DNA from: Nitrobacter sp051535235
GTDB lineage: Bacteria; Pseudomonadota; Alphaproteobacteria; Rhizobiales; Xanthobacteraceae
DNA length: 64,000 bases
NCBI RefSeq assembly: GCF_051535235.1
Contig: NZ_JBPPLZ010000005.1
Span: 191,863-255,862 of the forward strand
Direction of reading: 5' to 3'
Below are positions 45,372-55,046 of the stretch, piece by piece; the first letter of the stretch is position 1, and each line of letters opens with the position of its first letter. Position numbers and translations under genes: made by a program. Below the pieces are notes generated by a model, which worked only from the letters and a program-made list of their open reading frames with translations, searched no databases and was not told the DNA's origin.

Positions 45372-47735
45372 TTATTTTGCCGGATTCGCCTGGCGGCGAC
45401 GTAACCTTTCCGCAAAGGTGATCAGCCACATCGCCGTCGGGCGCAGGATCAGGAAGTCCGCGACCAGGGCTGCGACCATGGCGAAGGCACTGAGCCAGCC
45501 GAACAGGCGCAACGACGGCAGATCGGAGAACACCGTCACCACCAGGCCGCATGCCAGCACAACAGTGGTCAGGATCAGCGCCGGCCCCATCAGCACCGTC
45601 GCGCGCTCGACCGCCTCCCCCGCACTGACGCCCGGCTTGCTCTCGGATCGCAGGCGATTGAGGAAGTGAATGGTCGCACTGAGCCCGAGGCCGAATGACA
45701 CCGTGAGCGCCACCACGCTCGCGAATTGCAGCCCCTCCCCGAGCGCCCACAGCACCGTCCCGGACAGCACGACCGGGAAAATCCCCGGCAGGATGCAGGC
45801 GAACATCACGACCACCGATCGGAACGCGAGCCCGATGAACACGGCGACCAGCGCGAACTCGATCGTCAGACCGTGGTTGAGCTTCTCGATCATGCTTGCG
45901 CTGTTGCGCGCGGCGATGGCGGACAGGCCGGTGACCGCGATCTCGTAACCGGGATGCGCCTTCCGGACTGCGTCCATGGCGTGGTCGAGTTTTTCCACAA
46001 CCGGCAGAATCTGGCTCGAATCGCGGTCGGGCACGCGGCCGGACACCACGACCGCCGTCTGGTCTTTAGAGATAAAGCGGCGCACCAGATGCTTGGGAAG
46101 GAGGTCGACATATTCCTTGAGCGTCGCCACGTCGTCGGTGTGGGCTTTCTCCGCAAGCCAGCGGCGCAAGGTTTCCAGCGACCAGACGTTGCCGACGCCG
46201 GCCTGCTCCTCGACCAGCTTATGAACCTCGGCGATGGTGGCAAGCGTCTGCGGCGAATACAGCGTTTCGCCCTTGGGAAATTCGATCAGGACGTCGATCG
46301 GGTTGGCGCCGGTGAGTTTCGCGTCGAGGCGGCCGCTCGCCGCCACCGCCTGCTGCTTGTCCGGAACCTGATCCGCGAGCCGATAGCGCGGCTCCAGATT
46401 GGCGTAGACCACAGCCAGTCCGCCGACCACCAGCAGGGCAAGCAGGCTGAAGAGCCCGGGACGCCCCACCATCCGTACCGCGATCCAGGCGCAAAAGCGG
46501 CGCAGCGCCTGCACGCCTGCATCCGCGGTTTTGAACTTTTCCGAGAAGCGCTGCTCGTTGCGCACCAGAAGAACGCCGAACACCGGCACCAGCAACAGCA
46601 CGGCGAGCAGCGCGATGATCGTCGCCAGCAAACCGGCCTCCCCGAAGCTGCGGATCAGGTCCGAGTTCGAGAACTGCAACGCGATAAAGGAAATTCCCGC
46701 GGTCGCGTGGGTCAGCACGCAGGCCGGGCCGACCACGAGGACGGCGTTGCGGAAGGCGGAATACTTGTCTTCGCCGGCGATCAGGCGGTCGCGCGCCGCG
46801 AACGTCAACTGCATCGAATCGGAGAAACTGATGACCATGATGAGCGGCGTCATCACGTTGAGGAACATGTTGAGGCTGAAATTGGCCCAGCCCAGCACGC
46901 CCAGCGCCAGCAGGATCGCAAGCAGCGGCGGAAATGCCGCAACGACCATGAAGGATACCTTGCGGAAAAACACGATGGCGATCAGACAACCCGCCAGAAT
47001 GCCGGCGACGTTGTAGATGATGCCGTCGCGTTCCACGGCGTTGCGGATCTCAAGCTGCATGACCGGCACGCCGGAAAGCTCCTTGGTGAGCCCGGTACCA
47101 GCGAGATCATCGTTCATGACCTTGCGAATCTCGCCGACCGTCGTTTTCAGCTTGCTGTCGCTGACGATCGACGGCTCAAGCGACAGCACGACCAGCGCGA
47201 GCGTGCCGTCCTCCGACAGCAGCTTGCCGCGAATGATCTCATTGGATTTCACGGTCTCGATGAACTTGTCGTAGTCCGCTCCCTGCGGCAATTCGGACGG
47301 AAACAGCGCCGCCGGCAGCTTGCCGGGTTCGGGCGCCTGACGCGCCGAGAACAACGAGATCAGACCGCGCACGCCATCGACCAGTTGCAGGTCGGTGACC
47401 ATATCGCGCAGCTTTTCAAGGTTGTCGCGCTTGAGCAGCGTCTTGCCCTCGACCACGACCAGCACGTCGAACTCGGTCGACGGGAAGCGCTTGGTCACTT
47501 CCTCGTACTGATGATACTCCTTGGTGTCGGAGCGGAACAACTGGCTGAGCGAATCGTCGATCTTGATTCGGTGGATTCCGAACAACGCGCCGACGACCAA
47601 AGCCAGCAGGATGATGCAGGACAGAATCGGCGCGCGTCCCGCGATCAGGCCGACCCGTTCGAGTCCGAAGGCGATGCTGGACGAGCGGCCGGTCGGAGCG
47701 ACCGTATCGGCAGCATCCGGATTTCGCTCGAGCAT
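45372..47735 (-). CDS. RND/MMPL superfamily transporter, substrate unknown
   Basis: 787 residues, 12 predicted helices in two repeats: TM1 (APILSCIILLALVVGALFGI), loop, TM2-6 (GIIYNVAGILAGCLIAIVFF ... LLATIIALLAVLLLVPVFGVLL), TM7, second loop, TM8-12. FFRKVSFMVVAAFPPLLAILLALGVLGW and SFSDSMQLTFAARDRL lie in the TM2-4 region. It has the layout of HpnN and other lipid-handling MMPL proteins but lacks the HpnN N-terminal signature. It lies 217 bases downstream of hpnP on the same strand, so lipid or hopanoid export is a reasonable guess. Not a drug pump of the AcrB type. Confidence 0.85.
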   Translation of the reverse strand: MLERNPDAADTVAPTGRSSSIAFGLERVGLIAGRAPILSCIILLALVVGALFGIHRIKIDDSLSQLFRSDTKEYHQYEEVTKRFPSTEFDVLVVVEGKTLLKRDNLEKLRDMVTDLQLVDGVRGLISLFSARQAPEPGKLPAALFPSELPQGADYDKFIETVKSNEIIRGKLLSEDGTLALVVLSLEPSIVSDSKLKTTVGEIRKVMNDDLAGTGLTKELSGVPVMQLEIRNAVERDGIIYNVAGILAGCLIAIVFFRKVSFMVVAAFPPLLAILLALGVLGWANFSLNMFLNVMTPLIMVISFSDSMQLTFAARDRLIAGEDKYSAFRNAVLVVGPACVLTHATAGISFIALQFSNSDLIRSFGEAGLLATIIALLAVLLLVPVFGVLLVRNEQRFSEKFKTADAGVQALRRFCAWIAVRMVGRPGLFSLLALLVVGGLAVVYANLEPRYRLADQVPDKQQAVAASGRLDAKLTGANPIDVLIEFPKGETLYSPQTLATIAEVHKLVEEQAGVGNVWSLETLRRWLAEKAHTDDVATLKEYVDLLPKHLVRRFISKDQTAVVVSGRVPDRDSSQILPVVEKLDHAMDAVRKAHPGYEIAVTGLSAIAARNSASMIEKLNHGLTIEFALVAVFIGLAFRSVVVMFACILPGIFPVVLSGTVLWALGEGLQFASVVALTVSFGLGLSATIHFLNRLRSESKPGVSAGEAVERATVLMGPALILTTVVLACGLVVTVFSDLPSLRLFGWLSAFAMVAALVADFLILRPTAMWLITFAERLRRRQANPAK

Positions 47736-47952
47736 GCGCTGTCCCCGTCGTGACGGTCTAGTGAAGTGAATGTGACATTTGGAGCGAACCCGAAATCCGG
47801 CGGGCTGCTCGCGCTTTAATCATTGACCGCACGCATAAATTTCCGGCGCAAGGTTTAGCGGTTTCCCGAGTGGACTACAAGCAAGAGCAATCGCCGCACT
47901 GGCCCTCCCGCCGGCTGCCTCCATGACTGGCCCGGCCTCCGTGATTTCCCGT

Positions 47953-49536
47953 CTATTCCGCGGGAACAGAGGCTTCCTGCAACTTCAGCGAATAATAGGA
48001 GGCGTTGGTTTTGCCGCGCGAGGCGGAGCGCGCGAACACGATGAGGTGATGGGCCACGAGGATCGAACTGAGGAGATACTCGATCTCGCCGCGTGCCAGC
48101 CGGCGCAGCGCGAATTTCCAGAATGCACGCTTGTAGTCGCCGCGCACGCCGACCCTCCAGAAGACGTTTCGCAGCATGGTCAGGCCGAGCTTGATATTGC
48201 GCCACGACCGCTGCTGAGGCGTCCGCGGTTGAATCCGCTTCGGATAGGTTTCGCGGATCTGGTACTCGTAGCGTTCCAGAACTTTCTCGGGTTGATAGGC
48301 ACGGCCCATGCAGTCGCGCCACGTTCCCACGACGTGGTCGTAGGGCAGGCGGAAATCGACGTTGGAATCGCGGTTCTCATCCTCGATCAGTCGATTCTCG
48401 CGCTGGAGACGATCCCACAGCGGCGTCTTCGGCAGCGCCTGCAGGAGATTGATCGTCAGGAGCGGGATCTGCGATTGATCGATGAAGTCGAGCAGATGCC
48501 GCCCGGTCTCGGGCTTGTCGGTATCGAGCCCGAGGATAATTCCTGACACCACTTCCATGCCGTAATCGTTCAGCGTCTTGATCGCTTCCATGATGGGAAC
48601 CATCATGTTGTGATCCTTGTGCATCGCCTTCAGCGCCACCGGATCCGGAGTCTCGATGCCGCAGAAGATGGTCGCGAAGAACGCCTCGCGCATTTGCGAC
48701 AAAATCTCCGGGCGCTTGGCGATATTGAGCGTCGCCTCGCAGGAGAAGCGCAGGACAAAGCCGGTCCTCTTTTGCCACGCGATCAGGTGCGGCAAAAGGT
48801 CCAGCGCGGCCTTGCGATTGCCGATGAAATTGTCGTCGACGAAATAGACCGAGCCGCTGATGCCACATTCCAGCAGCTTGTCGAGCTCGCGCGTGATCTG
48901 TCCGGGAGTTTTGAGGCGCGGATTGCGGCCGTAAAGAACCGGAATGTCGCAGAACTCGCACTGGTACGGGCAGCCGCTGGAATACTGGATGCTTCCCAGG
49001 AAATAATGTTTGATATCGGCGAGCTCGTAGGCGGGGATCGGAAACTTGTCCATGGCCAGCCGATCCACGGTCTTGAGCACGACCTGGTGATCCGGCCGCG
49101 ATGGATCGCGCGCCAGACGTCGGATCAATTCGTCCGTGGCATCGCCGAGTTCGCCGACGTGAAGGTAGTCGAATGATGGGTAATAGTCGGGACAGGCGCT
49201 GACCGACGGGCCGCCGATCGCGACCGGCAGGTCAAAGGCGTGAGCGCGGCGGCAGATATCGTTCATCTGCTGGCGCTGGATGTGCATGCCGCTGACGAGA
49301 ACGGCTTCGGCCCATTCGAAATCCTCGTCTGTGGCTGCGCGAATGTTCTCGTCGATGAAGCGGACTTTCCAGTCGGCGGGCAGATAGGCGGCAATCAACA
49401 GCAACCCCTGCGGCGGCATGAAGGCCTGCACGCCCGCGGTCAGGGGATAGGCATGCTCGAACGTGCCGAACGACGACGTGTAGCGAGGAAAAACGCAAAG
49501 AATGCGTCGCATGCCGTCCTGACCGATGCCCCTCAT
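47953..49536 (-). CDS. hpnP: HpnP, hopanoid C-2 methylase (B12-binding radical SAM)
   Basis: Adds the C-2 methyl group that makes 2-methylhopanoids. About 527 residues from the ATG at 49536, which has GGGGAGG just upstream; the frame is open beyond but non-family. The N-terminal cobalamin-binding region opens RRILCVFPRYTSSFGTFEHAYPL and continues MPPQGLLLIAAYLP. The radical SAM cysteines are C189, C193 and C196 (GCPYQCEFCDIP). The C-terminal DUF4070-like domain has TINLLQALPKTPLWDRL. Assignment rests on recalled HpnP sequence features and the hopanoid context; a related B12 radical SAM methylase is the alternative. Confidence 0.82.
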   Translation of the reverse strand: MRGIGQDGMRRILCVFPRYTSSFGTFEHAYPLTAGVQAFMPPQGLLLIAAYLPADWKVRFIDENIRAATDEDFEWAEAVLVSGMHIQRQQMNDICRRAHAFDLPVAIGGPSVSACPDYYPSFDYLHVGELGDATDELIRRLARDPSRPDHQVVLKTVDRLAMDKFPIPAYELADIKHYFLGSIQYSSGCPYQCEFCDIPVLYGRNPRLKTPGQITRELDKLLECGISGSVYFVDDNFIGNRKAALDLLPHLIAWQKRTGFVLRFSCEATLNIAKRPEILSQMREAFFATIFCGIETPDPVALKAMHKDHNMMVPIMEAIKTLNDYGMEVVSGIILGLDTDKPETGRHLLDFIDQSQIPLLTINLLQALPKTPLWDRLQRENRLIEDENRDSNVDFRLPYDHVVGTWRDCMGRAYQPEKVLERYEYQIRETYPKRIQPRTPQQRSWRNIKLGLTMLRNVFWRVGVRGDYKRAFWKFALRRLARGEIEYLLSSILVAHHLIVFARSASRGKTNASYYSLKLQEASVPAE

Positions 49537-49573
49537 CGCGCCTCCCCGCTGTGCAAATGTGGGAACTCCTACT

Positions 49574-49598
49574 AACCTCCGACGCTGGCAATGGTTCC
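49574..49598 (-). promoter_or_regulatory. EcfG-like promoter upstream of hpnP
   Basis: Minus strand GGAAC (49598-49594), 16 bases, GGTT (49577-49574), one mismatch to GGAAC-N16/17-CGTT. The -10 element is 37 bases before the hpnP ATG. EcfG control of hpnP has been reported in Rhodopseudomonas palustris. The rest of the 316-base gap 49537-49852 holds only a repeat-like CCCGGG...CCCGGG stem near 49781-49823. Confidence 0.65.
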
Positions 49599-49852
49599 GG
49601 ATCACGAACGGGACCGCGTCCCGCTTTTGCCCCGATACGCACCCCGCGAGGCTGGCGGGAGGTCCTCTGAGTCTGTTTGGAAAGTCACCGGGCATCTCCC
49701 GGCCGTTCCACCGACGCAGCGCAGCGTGAAACGGTGCGCTGCTGAGCCGGGGTCTTTTGCGAGGTTATCTGCAACGATCCCGGGTCTGCGCAGCGTCACT
49801 TCGTGCCGCAGCGCGCCCGGGACACCGGAAAAGCAAACTTCTCAAACAGGCT

Positions 49853-51202
49853 CTAAGTGCGAATAATTGACTCGATACTCGCCGCGAGTTCAAAAATCCG
49901 GCGATCCGAGCCGCCGGCCGCGGCCAACATCAGGCCCGCCGGCGCGTCGCCCTCGCGATGACACGGCAGCGAAATCGCGCAGCCATCGACAGTGTTGATC
50001 AGCGCGCAGTTGCGCAGTGACAGCATGTTGGCTCTCGTGTAGGCCGCATCGCCGGCGAGATCGGCGATCACCGGCGGCGTCATCGCCACCGTCGGCGCGA
50101 CCAGCGCATCATACGACGCGACGCGGTGCTCGAAGCCCGCGATGATCGCGCGGCGCATGGCGAGCAGATCGACATAATCGGCGGCGCTGAGGCTTTCGCC
50201 GCGCCGGATGCGGCTGATGACGCGGGGATCGTAGAGCTGCCCTTTCCTTGCGATCAGCGCGCGGTGCCAGGCCCAGCTTTCCGCCGCCGAGAACCCGCCG
50301 CCGACATTCAGCGATGCAATGTCGGCGAATTCGGGGACGGCCATGCGTTCGATCACGGCGCCCGCGCCGGCAAGCCGGTCCAGCGCACGCTCGAAGGCGC
50401 GTGCCACCGCGCTGTCCAGGTCGTCCAGCATCACCGTTGTCGGCACCGCGAGACGCAGGCCCTTTGCCGGACGCGGCGCAACCGGCACAATCGCTTCGTC
50501 CGCCAGCACCGCGTCCATTACCGCGCAGCAACCGACCGAACGCGCGATCGGCCCGTAGCTGTCCAGCGTGACCGACAGCGGAATGCCGCCGTCGAGCGGT
50601 ATCCGGCGCGCGGTCGGCTTGTAGCCCACGATGCCGCAATAGGCCGCCGGAATGCGGCACGAGCCGCCGGTGTCGGTGCCGAGCGCACCGTGCGCCATGC
50701 CATCGGTGATCGAGACCGCCGCGCCCGACGACGATCCGCCCGGCACGTGGCCGACGTCGCGCCGCCAGGGATTTTTCGGCGTGCCGTAATGCGGATTGAT
50801 GCCGAGTCCCGAATAGGCGAATTCCGTCATGTTGGTGCGCCCGATCACCACGAAGCCGGCGCGGCGCAGACGCGCCACGACCGCCGCATCCTTCGCTGCC
50901 GGAGGCCTGTCGTCGAGCGCGCGGGAGCCGGCGCGCGATACCTGTCCCTTGATGTCGAACAGGTCCTTGATCGAAACCGGAATGCCGGCGAAAGGCGACG
51001 GCGCGGCATTGGCCGTGCGCAGTCTGTCCATGGCCTCGGCGGCGGCCATCGCGCCCTCCGCATCGACATGAATGAACACACGGGCGCCCTCGCCCGCTCT
51101 GTCGGCGATTTTCGCAAGGCACTCGTCGACGAGCTTACGTGCCGAGGTGCGCCCCGCCGCGAGATCGGCGGCGAGCGAAGCCAGGGTCGAATGATCGGAC
51201 AT
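49853..51202 (-). CDS. Amidase (amidase signature family)
   Basis: 449-residue Ser-cisSer-Lys amidohydrolase. Lysine K79 is in PVSIKDLFDIKG, the cis-serine lies in GGSSSG (156-160), and the nucleophile is S181 in GTDTGGSCRIPAAYCGIVGYKP. The fold is the GatA/AtzF-like family; no GatB/C neighbours exist, so this is a stand-alone amidase of unknown amide specificity. Lies between hpnP and ppc on the same strand, 33 bases downstream of the ppc stop, so it may be read with ppc. Confidence 0.93.
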   Translation of the reverse strand: MSDHSTLASLAADLAAGRTSARKLVDECLAKIADRAGEGARVFIHVDAEGAMAAAEAMDRLRTANAAPSPFAGIPVSIKDLFDIKGQVSRAGSRALDDRPPAAKDAAVVARLRRAGFVVIGRTNMTEFAYSGLGINPHYGTPKNPWRRDVGHVPGGSSSGAAVSITDGMAHGALGTDTGGSCRIPAAYCGIVGYKPTARRIPLDGGIPLSVTLDSYGPIARSVGCCAVMDAVLADEAIVPVAPRPAKGLRLAVPTTVMLDDLDSAVARAFERALDRLAGAGAVIERMAVPEFADIASLNVGGGFSAAESWAWHRALIARKGQLYDPRVISRIRRGESLSAADYVDLLAMRRAIIAGFEHRVASYDALVAPTVAMTPPVIADLAGDAAYTRANMLSLRNCALINTVDGCAISLPCHREGDAPAGLMLAAAGGSDRRIFELAASIESIIRT

Positions 51203-51235
51203 TGGCGAACCCTCGCGAGACGGAGCGATCGTATC

Positions 51236-54022
51236 CTAACCGCTATTGCGCAGGCCCGCGGAAATTCCGTTGATGGTGAGTTGGATGCCGCGCAGCACCT
51301 GCTCGTCGCCTTTCTGCGCGCGATGGTCTTTCAACAATTCGACCTGCACATGATTAAGCGGATCGAGATAGGGAAAGCGGTTGCGAATCGAACGTTCAAG
51401 CAGCGGATTGCCGGCGAGCAGCCGCTCCTGCCCCATGATGATAAGCAGCATGTCGATGGTGAGATGCCACTCGCGGCGAATGCGCCCGAAGATGGTCGCG
51501 CGCAACGTTGCGTCGGGGACCAGATCGGCATAGCGCGACGCGATCGCGATCGAGCTTTTCGCGAGCACCATATCCATGTTGGAAAGCAACATGCGGAAGA
51601 ACGGCCACTCGCCATAGAGTTCCTGCAAAAACGCCATACCCTTGTCGGGATGATCCGCTATCCAGGATTCAACGGCGCTGCCGAACCCGTACCAGCCCGG
51701 CAGCATCAGCCGACATTGCGCCCAACTGAACACCCACGGGATTGCCCGGAGGTCCTCGATCCGCCGCGTCTTTTTGCGCGAGGCCGGCCGGCTGCCAATA
51801 TTCAACGTCGAGATCTCGTTGATGACGGTGGAGGCCCAGAAATAGTCCTCGAAGCCCGGCGTCTCGTAAACAAGATTACGGTAGGCCGCGAAGGCGCGCG
51901 ACGAGAGCGACTCCATGGCATCGAGATATTCAAGGCTCGGCGCGCTCTGCCGCGGCTGCAACAGGCTTGCCTCCAGCGTCGCGGCGGCGAGGATCTCCAG
52001 ATTGCTGCGGCCGACCTCGGCGTTGGAATATTTGCTGGAGATGATTTCGCCCTGTTCGGTGATCCTGATCTGGCCGTTTACCGCGCCGCCCGGCTGGGCA
52101 AGGATGGCGTCGTAGCTCGGGCCGCCGCCGCGCCCGACCGAGCCGCCCCGGCCGTGAAACAAGCGCAACCGCACATGGTGGCGCTCGAACACCTCGACGA
52201 GGCCGATCTCGGCCTTGTAAAGCTCCCATCCCGACGTGACGAAGCCGCCGTCCTTGTTGCTGTCGGAATAGCCGAGCATCACCTCCTGCAGGCTTCCGCG
52301 ACTGTCCACCAGCGCCCGGTATTCCGGAAGCGACAACAGGCGGTCCATGATGCCGGCGCAGGCCTGCAAGTCGTCGATGGTCTCGAACAGCGGCACGATG
52401 TTGATGGCACTGTGGCCGCTGGGGTCGATAAGATCGGCTTCCTTCAGCAGCAATGCAACCTCGAGCAGGTCGGAAACGCCCTCGCTCATCGAGACGATGC
52501 ATTGAGGAATCGCGGCGGGACCAAACATCTCGTGCGCCTCCGCCGCGGCATGAAACACCGCGAGTTCGCCCCGTGTCTCCTCGCTGTATGTGATGAAGGG
52601 CGATGTCAACGGTCGCGTGCTGCGCAGTTCCCGCAACAGCACGACGATCCGCGCCTCCTCGTCCAGGTCCAGATAGGAGGTGTCCGGCGTCGCGGCGCCA
52701 AGCAGTTCGGCGATGGTACGCTCGTGAACGGTGGAGTTCTGCCGCAGGTCGAGACAGGCAAGGTGAAAACCGAAGCAGTCGGCAGCGCGGCGCAGATGGC
52801 GCAGCCGTCCCCGCGCGATCACCTCCGACTTGTTCTGAGTCAGCGAGCGATGGAGAACATCGAGGTCGGCGCTGAATTCGGCGACGCTCTCATAAGGCGG
52901 CGAATTGCCGTATCGCGGGCGCAGCGTGTCCGCCTTCAGCTTAACGGCCGTGGCCGATAGCCGCGCATAAATGCCTGATACCGCGAGGCGGTAGGGCTCG
53001 CCGCGGCGATGCGGCGAGGTGTCGGCCGATCGTTCGGCGAGAGTGCGCAATTCCGGCGAGACATTTGTGAGATCGGCCGCCAGCGACAGTTCGCGGCCGA
53101 GTTCGTGCAGTTCGTCGAGGTAGTGGCGCAGGATCCGCGAGGCCTGCATCCGCAGGGTGCCGCGCAGGACGTCTGCAGTCACAAACGGATTGCCGTCGCG
53201 GTCGCCGCCGATCCAGCTTCCGATCCGCAGGAACGAGGCCATCTCGTGCGAGATGCCGCCATCGCCATCCTGCAGGCGGTCTTCCAGCACGCAATGCAAT
53301 CGCGGCACTTCGCGCAGGAAAGTATAGTCGTAGAACGACAGCCCGTTGGCGACCTCGTCGAGTACCGTAAGTTTTGTCCGCCGCAACAGATTGGTATGCC
53401 ACAATGTCAAAACGGCGCGGCGCAATTGTTCCTCGCTGGCCTCGAATTCCTCCGGGGTAAGCTGCATCCGATCGCGCCGATCAAGCACAGCAGCAACTTC
53501 CATCTCGCGGTCGATCGCGCTCTTGCGGCGAACCTCTGTCGGGTGCGCGGTCAGCACGGGACTCACCAGGGCGTTGTCGAAGAAAACCCGCAACTCGGCG
53601 CCGCTGAAACCCGCCAAATGCGCGCGAGCGAGCGTGTAAGCCAGCCTGCCCTCGTGCTGCACACCGTCCACGAGGGTCTGGCTGCGCATCTGGCGGATGT
53701 TGTTCTGATCTTCGGCGATATTGGCGAGATGCGAGAAATAGCTGAAGGCACGGACGACGAGCACGGTCTCATCGGCCGACATGCCGTCGAGGATGGCCTC
53801 CAACTCCCGCCGCGCCGGCTTGTCGTCATCGCGGTGAAAGCGGATCGAGGTCTGGCGGATGCGTTCGACCAGATCGAACACGGCTTCCCCTTCCTGATCG
53901 CGCACGGTATCGCCGAGAATGCGCCCGAGCAGCCGAATATCATCGCGCAGCCGAGCATCGAGTGCAGCGGCGTCAGATTCCGGCTGACCTGCACGAGGTA
54001 ACGGCATGATCTGACTGGACAT
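51236..54022 (-). CDS. ppc: Phosphoenolpyruvate carboxylase
   Basis: Anaplerotic carboxylation of PEP to oxaloacetate. 928 residues from ATG 54022 (CAGGAG six bases upstream). The catalytic histidine H160 is in VLTAHPTEVRRKS, the second signature is VMLGYSDSNKDGGFVTSGWEL, and the glycine loop is LFHGRGGSVGRGGGP. Also GSWIGGDRDGNPFVT. The protein ends RNSG instead of the usual RNTG, a conservative change. Allosteric acetyl-CoA/aspartate control is expected for the bacterial type. Confidence 0.97.
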   Translation of the reverse strand: MSSQIMPLPRAGQPESDAAALDARLRDDIRLLGRILGDTVRDQEGEAVFDLVERIRQTSIRFHRDDDKPARRELEAILDGMSADETVLVVRAFSYFSHLANIAEDQNNIRQMRSQTLVDGVQHEGRLAYTLARAHLAGFSGAELRVFFDNALVSPVLTAHPTEVRRKSAIDREMEVAAVLDRRDRMQLTPEEFEASEEQLRRAVLTLWHTNLLRRTKLTVLDEVANGLSFYDYTFLREVPRLHCVLEDRLQDGDGGISHEMASFLRIGSWIGGDRDGNPFVTADVLRGTLRMQASRILRHYLDELHELGRELSLAADLTNVSPELRTLAERSADTSPHRRGEPYRLAVSGIYARLSATAVKLKADTLRPRYGNSPPYESVAEFSADLDVLHRSLTQNKSEVIARGRLRHLRRAADCFGFHLACLDLRQNSTVHERTIAELLGAATPDTSYLDLDEEARIVVLLRELRSTRPLTSPFITYSEETRGELAVFHAAAEAHEMFGPAAIPQCIVSMSEGVSDLLEVALLLKEADLIDPSGHSAINIVPLFETIDDLQACAGIMDRLLSLPEYRALVDSRGSLQEVMLGYSDSNKDGGFVTSGWELYKAEIGLVEVFERHHVRLRLFHGRGGSVGRGGGPSYDAILAQPGGAVNGQIRITEQGEIISSKYSNAEVGRSNLEILAAATLEASLLQPRQSAPSLEYLDAMESLSSRAFAAYRNLVYETPGFEDYFWASTVINEISTLNIGSRPASRKKTRRIEDLRAIPWVFSWAQCRLMLPGWYGFGSAVESWIADHPDKGMAFLQELYGEWPFFRMLLSNMDMVLAKSSIAIASRYADLVPDATLRATIFGRIRREWHLTIDMLLIIMGQERLLAGNPLLERSIRNRFPYLDPLNHVQVELLKDHRAQKGDEQVLRGIQLTINGISAGLRNSG

Positions 54023-54760
54023 CGCGTGCTCCTGAAACTCCGGGCCCTTCAGTCGCAATTTTCTTGCTGCGACGCAAGAAACAGCAGTCGACGATGCACA
54101 AAAGATGAACGGTCCCCTCCAGGCAAACGCCGAACGATTTCCGCGGCTCGTGGCCGCTGGATCGACCGCCGTGCATGCTGCCGGACTACGATGCCACAAG
54201 ACACGTATTCATACATGATAAGCGCAATATTCTCGCATTTGTTGTTAATAATACTGATGCTTGTGGGCATTCGAGGCCAAAGTCAAACACGGCTCCGAGC
54301 GTCTCGCGGGCTGGCTAAGTCCTGGCGGTTGCGCGCCAGTAGATCCGTCACGGCGCGGTCGGCGGCGCGCATGGCACACTTGCAGAGACGAGGCACAATT
54401 GCTGCGCACTCACGAGCGGGCAACTCGATTTCATGCGGGAGCTATAGCCCCGGCTGTTAACACCGGGTCGAATGTTCGAGCGCAGTTACCGGACGATGAC
54501 TCACATCCACCAGCAGAGTCTGAACCGCGTTCGATCGACGTCCGATTTCCTCGTTGAGAAAGCAAATACGCGGTGATCGAGCTTCCGGCCTGGCATGCGC
54601 GGCAAGGCGGCATTGCACCGACCACCGAACGTCTCCGACTATGTCCGGATGATCTCTGTATAAACGCATGCATAACCCAGCCGGCAGTGGCACTGTACTG
54701 ACGGAGCGGCTATCCTCATCAAGGCCGATCAATCGCAGTCATCTCAGAGGACGACCCTTC
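54023..54760. other. 738-base intergenic region
   Basis: Between divergent ppc and the ferredoxin gene. An AT-rich patch at 54200-54265 probably marks the ppc or ferredoxin promoter area. Open frames in both strands are short and lack coding bias; one near 54217 encodes a single hydrophobic stretch then an Arg-rich tail and is not convincing. No RNA gene or repeat was recognised. Confidence 0.45.
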
Positions 54761-54976
54761 ATGTCCAGCTCTGGCACCCTCAGAATTCGCGTCGATTCGG
54801 ACAAATGCCAAGGGAACGCACGATGCAAGTCGCTGGCGCCCGAACTTTTCGAACTCGACGAATGGGGCTACGCCCGCGAGATCGGCGACGGCACCGTCCC
54901 GGCCGGGCTTGAGGACAAGGCGTGGCTCGCGCAGGCCAATTGTCCGGAAATCGCGATCGCGATTGTCGAAGAATGA
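54761..54976 (+). CDS. Ferredoxin of the P450-partner type ([3Fe-4S]-like)
   Basis: 71 residues from the ATG at 54761. The pattern is C16-x5-C22 ... C61-P (DKCQGNARCKSLAPELFEL, AQANCPEIAI), the three-cysteine layout of [3Fe-4S] or reduced-ligand ferredoxins that serve bacterial cytochromes P450. The residue at the fourth-ligand position is asparagine (N19). It lies 70 bases upstream of a P450 gene and is almost certainly its electron donor. No ferredoxin reductase is nearby. Confidence 0.9.
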   Translation: MSSSGTLRIRVDSDKCQGNARCKSLAPELFELDEWGYAREIGDGTVPAGLEDKAWLAQANCPEIAIAIVEE

Positions 54977-55046
54977 AATCGGATTTTAGCAATTTTTAAG
55001 CGCCGTCGGTCAGGCGTAGACGGCGGCGATTGCCTGGAGGAATTCG

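Noticed and set aside
45726..47753. 675-codon plus-strand frame opposite the RND transporter
   Set aside because: Composition (His/Arg/Gln/Asp) is typical of the antisense of a membrane-protein gene; no domains, and the minus-strand RND gene is unambiguous.
50126..52960. 944-codon plus-strand frame across amidase and ppc
   Set aside because: Antisense shadow spanning two well-identified minus-strand genes.
54217..54460. Short plus-strand frame starting with a hydrophobic segment upstream of the ferredoxin
   Set aside because: One hydrophobic stretch followed by Arg-rich random-looking sequence and no ribosome site.
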